From positions 1-64,000 of the forward strand of contig JACREZ010000004.1 of the NCBI GenBank assembly GCA_016212665.1: DNA of 64,000 bases, read 5' to 3'. Position numbers and translations under genes: made by a program. Numbering within the stretch: position 1 is the stretch's first letter; each line of letters opens with the position of its first letter. Below the pieces are notes generated by a model, which had not been told where the DNA came from, made no database searches, and saw only the letters and a list, made by a program, of their open reading frames with translations. This stretch comes from Ignavibacteriota bacterium. Its GTDB lineage: Bacteria > Bacteroidota > Ignavibacteria > UBA10030 > SZUA-254. Positions 28,186 to 38,300 of this stretch are shown here, in pieces.

Positions 28186-28210
28186 CCTTGCAAGTATTTT
28201 GCTTGCAAGG
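28186..28210 (-). terminator. Intrinsic terminator of the EamA transporter gene
   Basis: The perfect arms CCTTGCAAG and CTTGCAAGG enclose a 7-base loop and are followed on the minus strand by TTTTCTTTT. It lies between the transporter stop (28249) and tRNA-Ser. Confidence 0.85.
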
Positions 28211-28248
28211 CGATGCAAATATAGCCAAATCTTCCCGACTATCCAAGC

Positions 28249-29109
28249 CTACCCAAACTGCGTCAACACAACTCCTACAAGTGCAAGAAACCCACCGACA
28301 AAAAATGCCGGTGTTAATTCCTGTCCCAACAACGTCACTGCCAGCAACGTCGTGAGTACGGGTTGCATGTTGGTAAAAATTGCCGCCTTGCTCGCCTCGA
28401 TTCGTTCGAGCGCATAGTACCAGAGATAATAGGAAAATATCGAAGTTGCTATAGCCAAATAGAGAAGCCCGCCAACGTGTGCAACGGTCAGACTTGAGTA
28501 ATCAAACTGTACCGCTCCAATCATTCCTACCGGGAGAAAGAACACACCGCCGAGTATCATCGTTGCGGTGCTTGTTGAGAACGCACCATATTTCAACGTC
28601 ATCGTCCGACCCTGCACAGTATATAATCCCCATGCCAACACCGCAAGGACAAAAAGAATATTTCCAAACGTGTACTCTGAACGGAAATCAATTCCCCGTT
28701 CAAACACTATGATGACGATTCCGGTCAAAGCAACAAAAACGCCTATCCCCTTTCGAAACGTTATTTTCTCTTTCCCCAAATAATGAGACAAGACAAGGAC
28801 AACGGCAGGAGTTGTACCATACAGTAGAGCCGCATTTGCCGGAGTAGAATAGTTCATCCCTGCAAGAAACAGAAATTGATTAAGAGGAATAGCAAGAAAA
28901 CTAAGCCACATGATCTTCTTTTTATCCTGTTGTTCAAACTTCAGCCGACTTCCTTGTATCCACACATAGATAAGCAAACCCGACGCCGCCAACACCGAAC
29001 GAAACAACGTGAGCGTCAGTGGTTCAATATCGCGCACGACAATCTTGGCAACGATGTGAGTACCGCTTGCTAAAAATTGTTGAAAGATGAGAACGAAATA
29101 AACAAACAT
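28249..29109 (-). CDS. EamA/DMT-family membrane transporter
   Basis: About 286 residues with ten hydrophobic helices arranged as two EamA repeats. Typical segments are EPLTLTLFRSVLAASGLLIYV in the first half and the SIFSYYLWYYALERIEASKA...TTLLAVTLLGQEL signature in the second. These proteins export or import small metabolites; the substrate cannot be read from sequence. The ATG at 29109 starts just before the first helix. A longer frame beginning at 29223 would overlap the divergent MFS gene and lacks family features. It is divergently arranged with that gene, 83 bases apart. Confidence 0.88.
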   Translation of the reverse strand: MFVYFVLIFQQFLASGTHIVAKIVVRDIEPLTLTLFRSVLAASGLLIYVWIQGSRLKFEQQDKKKIMWLSFLAIPLNQFLFLAGMNYSTPANAALLYGTTPAVVLVLSHYLGKEKITFRKGIGVFVALTGIVIIVFERGIDFRSEYTFGNILFVLAVLAWGLYTVQGRTMTLKYGAFSTSTATMILGGVFFLPVGMIGAVQFDYSSLTVAHVGGLLYLAIATSIFSYYLWYYALERIEASKAAIFTNMQPVLTTLLAVTLLGQELTPAFFVGGFLALVGVVLTQFG

Positions 29110-29192
29110 GCTCTGGTAAAAAATAAGGATGAGAATATACTTCAATTCACTTGATAAGCAAAAGCGGGAATTTTCGTATCTTGGGCTCGCCG

Positions 29193-30419
29193 ATGGAAAT
29201 CTGGAAAAAGAACCTCTACACATTGTGGGCGGCGCAGTTCCTCACCATGATTGGAATGAATCTCGTCATTCCTTTCCTCCCGTTTTACATCCGTCATCTC
29301 GGCGTTACCGACCAGCAAGAATTAGCAATGTGGAGCGGACTTGCATTCTCCGGCACATTCATGTCCTCATTTATCGCCACACCGATTTGGGGTTCCCTCG
29401 GCGACCGGCACGGAAAAAAAATGATGGTCGTTCGGGCAATCTTCGGTCTCGGCGTTGCTCAAATTTTCGTCGGCTTCTCTCAGGATGTCTATCAATTATT
29501 TTTCTTCCGCATGGTTCAAGGAGCGATTAGCGGATTCATCCCCGCAGCAATTGCGCTCGTCTCCAGCTCCACGCCAAAAGAAAAGATTGGCTATTCTCTC
29601 GGATTTCTTCAATCCGCCACAGCAGGCGGAGCCGTCTTCGGTCCCTTCGTCGGCGGTATTCTTGCTGATTTTATTGAATACCGATACATCTTCTTCATTG
29701 TCGCAGGTTTATGTTTCATCGGCGGTCTGTTCATTATGAAGTTTGTACAGGAAGTTGAACAACCCGAAACGTTGAAAACGCGCTCTTCCGTCTTCGATAA
29801 TTACAAATTCGTCTTCACAAACAATCAACTCCGGCTGATTGCCATTACCATTGTCATCGGTCAGGCTTCTGCATTGATGATTGAATCAATCTTCGCGTTG
29901 TTTGTCGAACACTTCTTCCAGCAAACGGAATATGTTTCAACATTAACAGGAATTGTCGTGGCGATTTCAGGATTGTTCATGTTCATCGCAGCGCCATGGT
30001 GGGGAAAACGAAATGACCGAATCGGATTCAAGAAAAATCTTTCCGTTGCGCTTGCCGGAACGGGCGCGTTTTATGCCGCGCATATTGTAGTCCCCGGTCT
30101 CGTCGTGTTGATGATTCTTCGTGCAGGTCTCGGTTTCGTGCGCGGCGGAATTCTTCACACGCTTTTTTCTCTCTCCAACCATCACGCTCCCGCCGACCGG
30201 AAAAGCGGCTTGATGGGAATCGCCTCCAGCATGGCAGTGCTTGGAAACATGCTCGGTCCGCTTACAGGCGGTTACATCGCTTCACAATTTGGCATCACCA
30301 CAGTATTCGCAGTGAACAGTGTTATGCTCATGACTGCCGGATTTGTTATCAATCGTTTCCTCACCGAAGTACGAACCGATGAACCGGATGACACAACTGA
30401 GTCTGTCGAAGTTCCTTGA
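29193..30419 (+). CDS. MFS-family transporter
   Basis: About 408 residues with twelve hydrophobic helices. The first cytoplasmic loop carries the family signature GSLGDRHGKKMM, and helix 5 has FLQSATAGGAVFGPFVGG, as in drug:H+ antiporter-like members (TetA/MdtG style). The C-terminal half repeats the pattern (WWGKRNDRIGFKK). The ATG at 29193 directly precedes the first helix; an upstream in-frame TTG at 29151 adds 14 unlikely residues. The substrate is unknown, and efflux of a drug or metabolite is the usual guess. A weak hairpin terminator follows at 30444. Confidence 0.88.
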   Translation: MEIWKKNLYTLWAAQFLTMIGMNLVIPFLPFYIRHLGVTDQQELAMWSGLAFSGTFMSSFIATPIWGSLGDRHGKKMMVVRAIFGLGVAQIFVGFSQDVYQLFFFRMVQGAISGFIPAAIALVSSSTPKEKIGYSLGFLQSATAGGAVFGPFVGGILADFIEYRYIFFIVAGLCFIGGLFIMKFVQEVEQPETLKTRSSVFDNYKFVFTNNQLRLIAITIVIGQASALMIESIFALFVEHFFQQTEYVSTLTGIVVAISGLFMFIAAPWWGKRNDRIGFKKNLSVALAGTGAFYAAHIVVPGLVVLMILRAGLGFVRGGILHTLFSLSNHHAPADRKSGLMGIASSMAVLGNMLGPLTGGYIASQFGITTVFAVNSVMLMTAGFVINRFLTEVRTDEPDDTTESVEVP

Positions 30420-30443
30420 ACACGCTTGAGTACTGTCAAAGAA

Positions 30444-30468
30444 AGTTGGAGGAGAAATTCCCCCAACT
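30444..30468 (+). terminator. Likely terminator of the MFS gene
   Basis: The arms AGTTGG and CCAACT extend inward through GGA/TCC with one mismatch, and ATTTCT follows about three bases later. It lies 25 bases after the MFS stop codon. Confidence 0.5.
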
Positions 30469-30484
30469 CCATTTCTAACACAAC

Positions 30485-30591
30485 CTATAGGGTAGTTCCA
30501 AAAACTCTATTTTCTTTGCGCCACTTTGCGTATTCTTTGTGTGCTTAGCGGTTAAACATTTGTAATTGAAGTTTTTGGAACTACCCTATAG
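30485..30591. mobile_element. 107-bp MITE-like element with perfect 22-bp inverted ends
   Basis: Bases 30485-30506 and 30570-30591 are exact inverted copies (ends CTATAGGGTAGTTCC), separated by 63 bases containing a CTTTGCG-rich sequence. There is no coding capacity and no obvious target-site duplication. It lies between two convergent genes, ending two bases before the stop codon of the downstream minus-strand gene. It might instead act as a bidirectional terminator, but no T run flanks it. Confidence 0.5.
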
Positions 30592-30593
30592 TC

Positions 30594-33500
30594 TTATCTT
30601 AACAAGATGAGACGTTTTACATCAGAAAAATTTCCGGCAGTCAATCTGTACACATACACACCGCTCGGCAATAACGATGCATCCCACTCAACAAACCTGT
30701 AACCGCTAACCTGTAACCCGTCACTAAGCGTGGCAACTTCCTCCCCGATTACATTATACACTTTCAACGTCACCCACGAATCAACCGGTAACTGATAACG
30801 GATAACCGTTGATGGATTAAATGGATTCGGATAATTTTGTTCAAGTGCGAAGGTTTCAGGTTTAAGGTTTAAGGTTTCATATTCATTGCCGTCGCCTTCA
30901 GGCGGCGGAGGTGGAAGTTCATCCGATGCAATAATCTTGATTTTCCCCAATGACAAATTACCAACTTGCCCGCCTTTGGTGGGTGAAACTAATGACGATA
31001 GTAGAAGCTCACCGGACTGATTTGCTTTCACCCAATACCCCTTCCCCGGTTCGATATTATTCGTCGCGAAGTATCTGCCATTGAATCCATAGAATAGTGA
31101 AGTAACCATTCCCGGTGGATTGGAAGTAATCGAACTGACATTGATTGATTGAGAAACAGAACCGACAAGATTCCATCCTTCGTGAACCTGAATAGTGTCT
31201 TCATATTTTGGATAACCTTGTAACGAAGCAACTTCTGCATTGGGAAACTTCGCCCAATATCCTTTACCAAATTCCAACCTCGCATCCTGATTGTAATTTG
31301 TCCCGTCGAACGAATAAGCGTAAGGATGAACTGCGTTCGGGAAAATTTCATGCACGGAATCTTCAACAGGAACGACCGGCAAGGAGAGAATATTCCATCG
31401 GGAAGAAATCGGGACATTGACTGTCAGATAAATTCCGGTTCCTTGCAATGTCACCGAATCAGTTGAAGAAACAGCATTGTGTGTAAACTCCACTACTCCG
31501 GTAATCGCTCCAATCGAACTCGGAGTACATGTTATGGTGAATGTTCTGCTTGCAGACGGGAGGAGTAATGCAGTAGTTGGAAAAATGGAGTAATCGGAGT
31601 TGTTTGATTCTGCTAAAGAAATTTCAAGGTCGGCTGTTCCAACATTAGTAACAACCACGCTGTCGGTCTTGCTTGAATAGACAACAACATCTTCAAAATT
31701 AAGTGAGGTTGGTGCGACTGAAAATAATGGCGCGATACATCTTCCACCTACAGAAACAGAATCAGGCGTTCCGTTCGCGTTATGGTCGAAAACAACAAAT
31801 CCATTCTTCACTCCCATCGAACTCGGCAGAAATGTTACATAAAATTTCAAACTTTCGTACGGGGGAACCGTCGCCGATGATGGACTGACAAGATAATTAT
31901 TGTTGTTCGCTCGCGCTTGAGAAATGAACAACTCGGATGAGCCGATGTTATGAACTGTAACACTATCGAGTTTACTTTCTCCGAGAAGAACATCACCAAA
32001 CGATAAACTTGCGGGAGCGACAACAAATGCTGTTGCTACTCCTCTTCCGGTTACGTCCACTGAATGTGGTGAACCACCTGCATTATGTGTAAAACTGATT
32101 TGCCCGGAAATTATTCCCGTCGAACCTGGAGAAAATGTAATGGCAAACTCCTGGCTTTCTGAGGGTTGGAGTGTGGCTGAAGTTGGAGTGATGGAGTAAT
32201 CACTGTGATTAGATTCAACAAGCGAAACGACAAGTTCTGCAGTTCCGGTATTTGTTACTATGACGCTGTCTGTTTTGCTATTTCCAAGTTGAACATTATT
32301 GAAATCAAGCGACGATGGAATAACAGAAAACTCAGGAGCGATGCCCTCTCCGCTGACCGGTAATGAATCAGGTGAACCTTCAGCGTTATGCTCAAAAATG
32401 ATGAAACCATTCTTCACTCCACGAGAAGATGGTGTGAACGTTACGGTAAATGTTGTGCTGTCATTCGGTTCCAACCATCCCAGCGTCGGAACGACGGAAA
32501 AATCGGGATGACTCGAAGTGACGGAGTTAATACTCATCGCTTCGATTGCCACGCTCTTTGCCGAAACAGTCGCAGTCGAATCCGAACCAACGTGAACATT
32601 TCCAAACAATAACGGCAACGGTGTGAACTCAAGATATTGAGACGGGTCAGGCACACCGACGAAGACACGACCGTCATACATTCTCACGGTAGGTGTCCCG
32701 CTTCCCGGTTCATTCAACGAGAACTGTGTAAACCTGATGAGCGAGTTCTGCCCGGTGATTGCAGCCGGTGCAGTTTTGAATTTCAACCGAAGCAAAATAC
32801 CGTCGTTGGAAAACGGCAGAGTTCCTGCCGCTGCAATTCGAACAGTGTCGAGCGTATCTTTGAAGGAAACGCTGAACGATTCACACAACGTCCCCTCGTT
32901 TTCGACATTCAACAATCGAACAACGGATGAATTGTACGTCACTCTCGTCTCGAAGGAAATTACTCCGAAATTGTTAGCGCCGGAAAAGAAAATTGGGATA
33001 TCAACCGAATCACCGAGCGCAACAATCGAAGTGTCGGGTAACTTCGCACGAATATCATTCACGGTGATGGTTCCCGTCGTTCTTATGAATCCGAATGAAT
33101 CAACCACGGTAACGGTAGTTGTTCCGCGGGACAATGCAGTTAACCATCCATTTGCCGGATGAATCGTCGCAACGGTTGGATTGCTTGTCGTCCATGCATA
33201 CGGCGGCGTTCCCCCGCTCGTCACTCTGAACAAAAGATTATCGCCGCCTGCAAGCGTTGCCGTGTTCGGTTGAATGACAAGCGTCGGCGCGGGAATGGGA
33301 GTGAATTGTTCAGCGCTCGTATTTGCAAAGATTTCTTCATTGAACAAAACATTGGAGAACGTCAACGTCGTCGTTCCGCTTGCCGCGCTTCCCACACGCA
33401 TCCGAACGTACGCAAGAATCCCGCTTCCGTTAATTGGTTGCGCGCCGGCGAGCGCAACATCCACTTTACCGCTGAACACATTGAACGATGGAGCAGACCA

Positions 33501-34388
33501 GTTCGTTGTCATCGTTCCGGCTGTGAGGACATCAACCGCCTGCAAATGCGTACTGCTGTAATTAATTGAAAACCGTGCTGATACGATGCCGAGCGAAGTT
33601 ACGTCGGTGACATATATCGGAAGATTGAATGTAAGAGTTTGTGTATAAGAAGTATCGCGTGTATAGATCGTCAGACTTCTGAGCGAAGGGGAGTTGATGG
33701 CAAATTGCACGGTCGAATCCTTCAAACCCTGCGCGTCCGCAACATGAATCTTTATTAAACCAACTCCCACTCCTCGCATCTTTCCGTTTGTATCAATAGT
33801 CGCTATTGCCGGATTGGAACTTGTCCACGTAAGCGGAAGTTGCCTATCCCCCGTTACACTGAATTGCAACGAGTCGCCAACGACAAGATTTGACGAAGGA
33901 CTTTGTGGCGAGATGTGCATATCGAGAACTCTGACGTAGCCGTTGGTTGAAGTCGCAGTCGGTGAACCTTCATTCAACATGATGCTCTGAAACTTCAGTG
34001 AATCATATAGCGACGAAGGAGTTGCATTGATAATTACGCGCAAGTACGCAAACACTCCGCTTCCGGTGATAGCGCCTGTATCGGAAAACCCGAGCCTCTT
34101 GTTGGCAATGTTGTACTCGTAATCCAACACACTATCCAACATGGTGCCGGGTGTTTGCAAACCAATGACATTGAGAACGTTCGTGTTAAATGTAAAAACC
34201 ATCTGCCCGGAAATCACTCCATGCCCGGAATTTATCGCGTTCACGGTGAGAGGCATGAGAAGCGTATCGCCCCGTTTGCCGGTCATGCTCGAAAGACTGA
34301 ACTGTATTGATTGCGCTTGAAGGATTGTTGAACAAACCAACAGTGTGAACAACAATATTTTCATAGTAGTAAGAAATCTGTTTTTCAT
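30594..34388 (-). CDS. T9SS-secreted protein with cohesin-like, Big_2 and choice-of-anchor D repeats
   Basis: 1264 residues. The signal peptide ends near LQAQS. Three cohesin-like domains (about 28-150, 240-370, 445-575) show the LNEGSPT / VFAYLRVII pattern. Two Big_2-type Ig domains (WTSSNPAIATID, WTTSNPTVATIH) lie between them. Four choice-of-anchor D (ASH-like) repeats (LDFNNVQLGNSKTDSVIVTNTG type) follow, then a paired GWN/GYW domain and a type A sorting domain (LEQNYPNPFNP). The ATG at 34388 has an AGGTG ribosome site and starts three bases after the previous stop, so it is the last gene of a three-gene operon. Probable role: surface binding or scaffolding. Confidence 0.82.
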   Translation of the reverse strand: MKNRFLTTMKILLFTLLVCSTILQAQSIQFSLSSMTGKRGDTLLMPLTVNAINSGHGVISGQMVFTFNTNVLNVIGLQTPGTMLDSVLDYEYNIANKRLGFSDTGAITGSGVFAYLRVIINATPSSLYDSLKFQSIMLNEGSPTATSTNGYVRVLDMHISPQSPSSNLVVGDSLQFSVTGDRQLPLTWTSSNPAIATIDTNGKMRGVGVGLIKIHVADAQGLKDSTVQFAINSPSLRSLTIYTRDTSYTQTLTFNLPIYVTDVTSLGIVSARFSINYSSTHLQAVDVLTAGTMTTNWSAPSFNVFSGKVDVALAGAQPINGSGILAYVRMRVGSAASGTTTLTFSNVLFNEEIFANTSAEQFTPIPAPTLVIQPNTATLAGGDNLLFRVTSGGTPPYAWTTSNPTVATIHPANGWLTALSRGTTTVTVVDSFGFIRTTGTITVNDIRAKLPDTSIVALGDSVDIPIFFSGANNFGVISFETRVTYNSSVVRLLNVENEGTLCESFSVSFKDTLDTVRIAAAGTLPFSNDGILLRLKFKTAPAAITGQNSLIRFTQFSLNEPGSGTPTVRMYDGRVFVGVPDPSQYLEFTPLPLLFGNVHVGSDSTATVSAKSVAIEAMSINSVTSSHPDFSVVPTLGWLEPNDSTTFTVTFTPSSRGVKNGFIIFEHNAEGSPDSLPVSGEGIAPEFSVIPSSLDFNNVQLGNSKTDSVIVTNTGTAELVVSLVESNHSDYSITPTSATLQPSESQEFAITFSPGSTGIISGQISFTHNAGGSPHSVDVTGRGVATAFVVAPASLSFGDVLLGESKLDSVTVHNIGSSELFISQARANNNNYLVSPSSATVPPYESLKFYVTFLPSSMGVKNGFVVFDHNANGTPDSVSVGGRCIAPLFSVAPTSLNFEDVVVYSSKTDSVVVTNVGTADLEISLAESNNSDYSIFPTTALLLPSASRTFTITCTPSSIGAITGVVEFTHNAVSSTDSVTLQGTGIYLTVNVPISSRWNILSLPVVPVEDSVHEIFPNAVHPYAYSFDGTNYNQDARLEFGKGYWAKFPNAEVASLQGYPKYEDTIQVHEGWNLVGSVSQSINVSSITSNPPGMVTSLFYGFNGRYFATNNIEPGKGYWVKANQSGELLLSSLVSPTKGGQVGNLSLGKIKIIASDELPPPPPEGDGNEYETLNLKPETFALEQNYPNPFNPSTVIRYQLPVDSWVTLKVYNVIGEEVATLSDGLQVSGYRFVEWDASLLPSGVYVYRLTAGNFSDVKRLILLR
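30697..30878. repeat. Three heptamer arrays within one T9SS sorting-domain coding region
   Basis: Four 7-mers (C/T)TGTAAC-like occur at 30697-30724, four (G)GATAACN-like at 30787-30814, and four AGGTTTN at 30851-30878. They encode the LQVSGY, RYQLPVDS and TLNLKPET stretches near the C-terminus of the 1264-residue protein. Confidence 0.65.
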
Positions 34389-34391
34389 AAC

Positions 34392-35390
34392 TCACCTGGT
34401 CGTATCATTAAGACTATGGTTGGGTGAAAAAACCTGTTGACGCCTCATTGCATTTTGATTTGATGACAACTTCAACCTCCCGTTCGCGTTGGCTTTAAGC
34501 CAATATCCTCGCATCGGAACAATGAAGTTAGTCTGATAGTAAGACACATCAAAACCGAAAAAATCAGAGGCAAGAATTGAATCAGGAAGTTGTTTGATGG
34601 AATCCCGCTCCACACCATCCGAAATCGAGCCGACTAAATTCCATCCTTCATTCACGGCGATCGTATCCGCAACTCGAACCGTTCCGGTGATTCCTTTGTA
34701 CGTGATTCCTGAATCCGCTGATAACTTTATCCAGAATCCTTCTCCGTTCCGGATTGAATCAGTCGGAACATACCCTGCCGGAGTGTAAACAAACGCGTTC
34801 AATCCTTCGCCGAACAATGTTGAGACTTTTCCATCATCAACCGTGAGCGGCAACGAGAGTAAGTTCCATCCGTTGTGGATTTGTGTTTGAATTGTAATTC
34901 GTTGAGCGAACGTCACCTTTCCGTTCGTCAGGAAAGCGGGAGGGGAACCTTCATTGAATTGAAAACGAGTAAACTCAAGTGGTGAGTACCCACCGCTTAC
35001 CACGTTGGTATCAATCGCGAACCGAATCCGAATCAATTCGCCTCTTCCGCTCAACGCAGACGTTGCGCTTGCGGCAATCAGAACGGTATCAGCTTTCCGA
35101 TTGCTGATGATGCTTGCATCATTGCTCAACGTTCCTGCTTTTACAAGAGTGACAAAATGCAATACTGTTGTGTCGAATCGGATGTTTGTTTCATACGAAA
35201 AAATGTTCAACCCGCTCAGGCTACTGGCGAAGAGCGGCACTTCAATCGTGTCGTGCGAATTCACAATCGTATCCGGCATTGATACAGAAACCGACATTTT
35301 CCCCGCTCTTGGAATTTGTGAGTACGTCATTTCAATCGACAAAAAAAATACAACAATGAATGTGCAAAGACATTTCAAATTATTTTTCAT
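34392..35390 (-). CDS. Secreted single-cohesin-like protein with paired GWN/GYW domain
   Basis: 332 residues. A signal peptide (ending near MTYSQ) is followed by one cohesin-like domain (about 30-165: FSYETNIRFD, RIRFAI, FNEGSPPAFL). A C-terminal region contains two copies of a GWNL(L/V)S...GxGFW(I/L)K motif pair, also found in two other secreted proteins here. Unlike its operon neighbours it has no YPNPFNP sorting domain, so it may remain periplasmic, be released, or depend on a partner. It sits nine bases after the beta-helix gene and three bases before the multi-cohesin gene. Confidence 0.8.
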   Translation of the reverse strand: MKNNLKCLCTFIVVFFLSIEMTYSQIPRAGKMSVSVSMPDTIVNSHDTIEVPLFASSLSGLNIFSYETNIRFDTTVLHFVTLVKAGTLSNDASIISNRKADTVLIAASATSALSGRGELIRIRFAIDTNVVSGGYSPLEFTRFQFNEGSPPAFLTNGKVTFAQRITIQTQIHNGWNLLSLPLTVDDGKVSTLFGEGLNAFVYTPAGYVPTDSIRNGEGFWIKLSADSGITYKGITGTVRVADTIAVNEGWNLVGSISDGVERDSIKQLPDSILASDFFGFDVSYYQTNFIVPMRGYWLKANANGRLKLSSNQNAMRRQQVFSPNHSLNDTTR

Positions 35391-35399
35391 TGACTTCGT

Positions 35400-38300
35400 T
35401 TACCGAATGAGCGACATCTTCTTTATCATGTTGAACGTTTGCTTCCCATCAGCAAACGCTTCAAGACGATAGAAGTAAATTCCGCTTGCAAGTTGTTGTC
35501 CGTTTGCATCAGTTCCGTTCCATGGTTGCGCATAGTAACCGGCTTCCTGCATTCCATCAACAAGTGTTGCAACTTCTCTGCCGAGCATGTCATAGACCTT
35601 CAGCGTTACAACATTGTCAATCGGCAATTGATAATTGACAATTGTTAAGGGATTGAAAGGATTGGGATAGTTTTGTTCAAGAGCAAACTCCGTCGGTAAG
35701 CCCTTCACTTTGTGAACAACTTCTCTCACCGATTCCGTCATATCAAGTTCATTGAGTTTGAAATTATTGAGAGTAAACCTGATAACATCCTTTGACTTCG
35801 CTGCATCCTTCATCTTGAATACAAGTTTTACAACGCTTCCATTCTCTGCAAAGGGATTGCTTCCCGCCATCGCGACATCAACAGAACCATCGCTTGAATG
35901 ATGATACAAGGACATCTCTTTCGATACTTCCGTTTTCTGTACGCTTGTGAATTCAAGTTCATTCACATCGTATGAAAGTTTGAAATCAGTTGCATAAATT
36001 CCCAGAGCGTTGTTGAGATTTAGATAGAGATGAACAAACTCATCTCCGATTTTTTCCGTCTTGAAGTTACACGCAATGACTGAACCTGCATCAACAGAAA
36101 TTTTTCCTGAGCCGGGGAAACCGGTGATGCTTCCAACAACAAACCGAAGAATGAGCGAAGCATCATACGCGCTCACGGTTGCATCGCCGCTTACATTGGC
36201 GGCTGTTTGTTGAGTTGCACTGAAAGTAATAATGCCAACGACATGTTGTAACGTCAGTGCCGCATCGTATGCTGTAATCGAACCGTTGAAACTCGGGTCA
36301 CCAAGCAATATTCCCGATCGCGATGTTAGGAACGGACGATACTGCACGACACCGTTGGGAATGTGAATACGGTTTCCTGTTCCAGTGAGATTTTGGTCTG
36401 CGCCCTGATTCACATACGGACCGCTTGCTGCGCCCCAATAATTTTGCCGGGCATCAGTAGTGGAAGTTGTAGCATTATGCAATCCGTACGAACTGTTATC
36501 ACGGATGTTATTGTTTCGTAAAACAGGCGTGTTCGCTCCGACGACTCTAATTCCTTCGACATTGCTGTGAATCTCGTTCGCACTCGAAGCAGAGAGAGAA
36601 TTATTGAAATACAATCCAAAGTTGCTACTGTATGAAATGTAACTCGAATCAACCGGACAACGATTACTGACGATATAGATACTTCCTGCATTCCCTCGTC
36701 CGCCATAACGGATAATCGAATTCAGGATGTGAGAACTATCGCTGTAACCGGCTGATAAATAAATCCTGTCCCAGTCGCCCGGACCGGGAACCGTAGCGCT
36801 ACTGTCAGCATTCGAGTCGCCGCCGTAGGAATCATCTTTCCACGAAGTAAAAACATTCTTGTAGATTTGTGTTCCTTCGGAAAGCAAACGACCATCAACC
36901 TGAAATAATCCGTTGCCGAATTGTCGTGTGAATTTCAGAATTGTTCCCGGCGCGATATACACCGTGTTACCGCCGGAGACCGTAACATCACCGCGCACCG
37001 CAATCACGTTTGAAGTAAATCCTGTAGGATACGACCCTCCGATGCGTCCAAGGATATTTCCTTCAAGTGCAATAATTTCATTGTGTGTATTCCCCGATAT
37101 GTAATTATTCTCATACACATTTCCATGCGTATTTCCCGTGAGAGCAAGATTCAATTGACCGGTGATACCGAACGGGAATTGATTTCCCATAATTGAATCG
37201 TTCAGGATATATGCGCGCGAGGAAAAAATTCCTGCGCGTCCGTTATTCCGAATCTTGTTTGTCGTAATAACAAGAAGCGAATCGAGCGCGTCATTTCGAC
37301 TGATGATATTGACGCCATCCTGCACATTGTTGTTGATAGTGTTTGAAATTATTGTACACCCGGTAGTAGTGTTCAGCACATGGATTCCTGAGCCGCCATT
37401 GTATGATATTACGCAATTACTGACTTCGCTTACTTTAGCATTACTCTCCGCATACACTCCCGACGAGCCATTTTTCAAAAGATTTGAATTCTTCAGGGTG
37501 AGATTTGTTGTTGTATAACCATACAACCTGATTCCATACGTGTTACAACTATCAATCAACAGTGAATCAAACGTGATTGTATTATTTTGATTGACAGCAA
37601 TACCAGCCGCGTATGATTTACGGATGATATTATTGGTAAACAGTATTCCGTTGCAACTATTGCCAAACGCAACAGCCTGAACATTATCTCGTCCGCCAAA
37701 CTTGAAGATGTTATGACGGACTTTGCAATTTCCGTTATAGTATGCAATATAGTTCCAATCACCCGGCGCAGGATTGAGTGAATCCGTTGCGTGAGAAGTT
37801 TTTCCTCCCACAGTATTGTCGCGCCATGATGTCCATGTAATTGGCAACTCTGGCGTCCCCTCTGCAAGCAGGATACCATTGACACTGAAATTTTGATAGC
37901 CACCGAAATATTCAAATTTAATTCTTGTTCCAGGGTCAATCACCAAGGTATCACCGTTTGAAACGGAGAAATCATATCTCACGACATAGGTTTTGGATGG
38001 TATATCTTCAGGAAAAGTAAAAGATAAATTTCCTTCAATACTTCCGTTGTAAATTGCAACAGCATTGTATTGATTGTTTGAAATGATGTTACCGTCAATG
38101 TTATTGTTGTCCACATAACTGTTACCGGTTCTCCTCCACACAGCAATCGGGTAACGGTTGTATTGAATGGTATTATCAATGTACCGAGCCGAGGAACTAA
38201 CAATCCCTTCACCGGTATGGTGGGATACTGTATTACCGATATACATGACGCTCGTCCATGTATATACCGTATTATTGTTTGAAATTCCACCGGTAGCATT

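Noticed and set aside
29110-29223. N-terminal extension of the EamA transporter
   Set aside because: It would overlap the divergent MFS gene, adds 38 non-conserved residues and lacks support compared with the ATG at 29109.
34392-34400. Frameshift joining the 332- and 1264-residue cohesin-like proteins
   Set aside because: The second protein has its own signal peptide and an AGGTG ribosome site, so they are separate genes.
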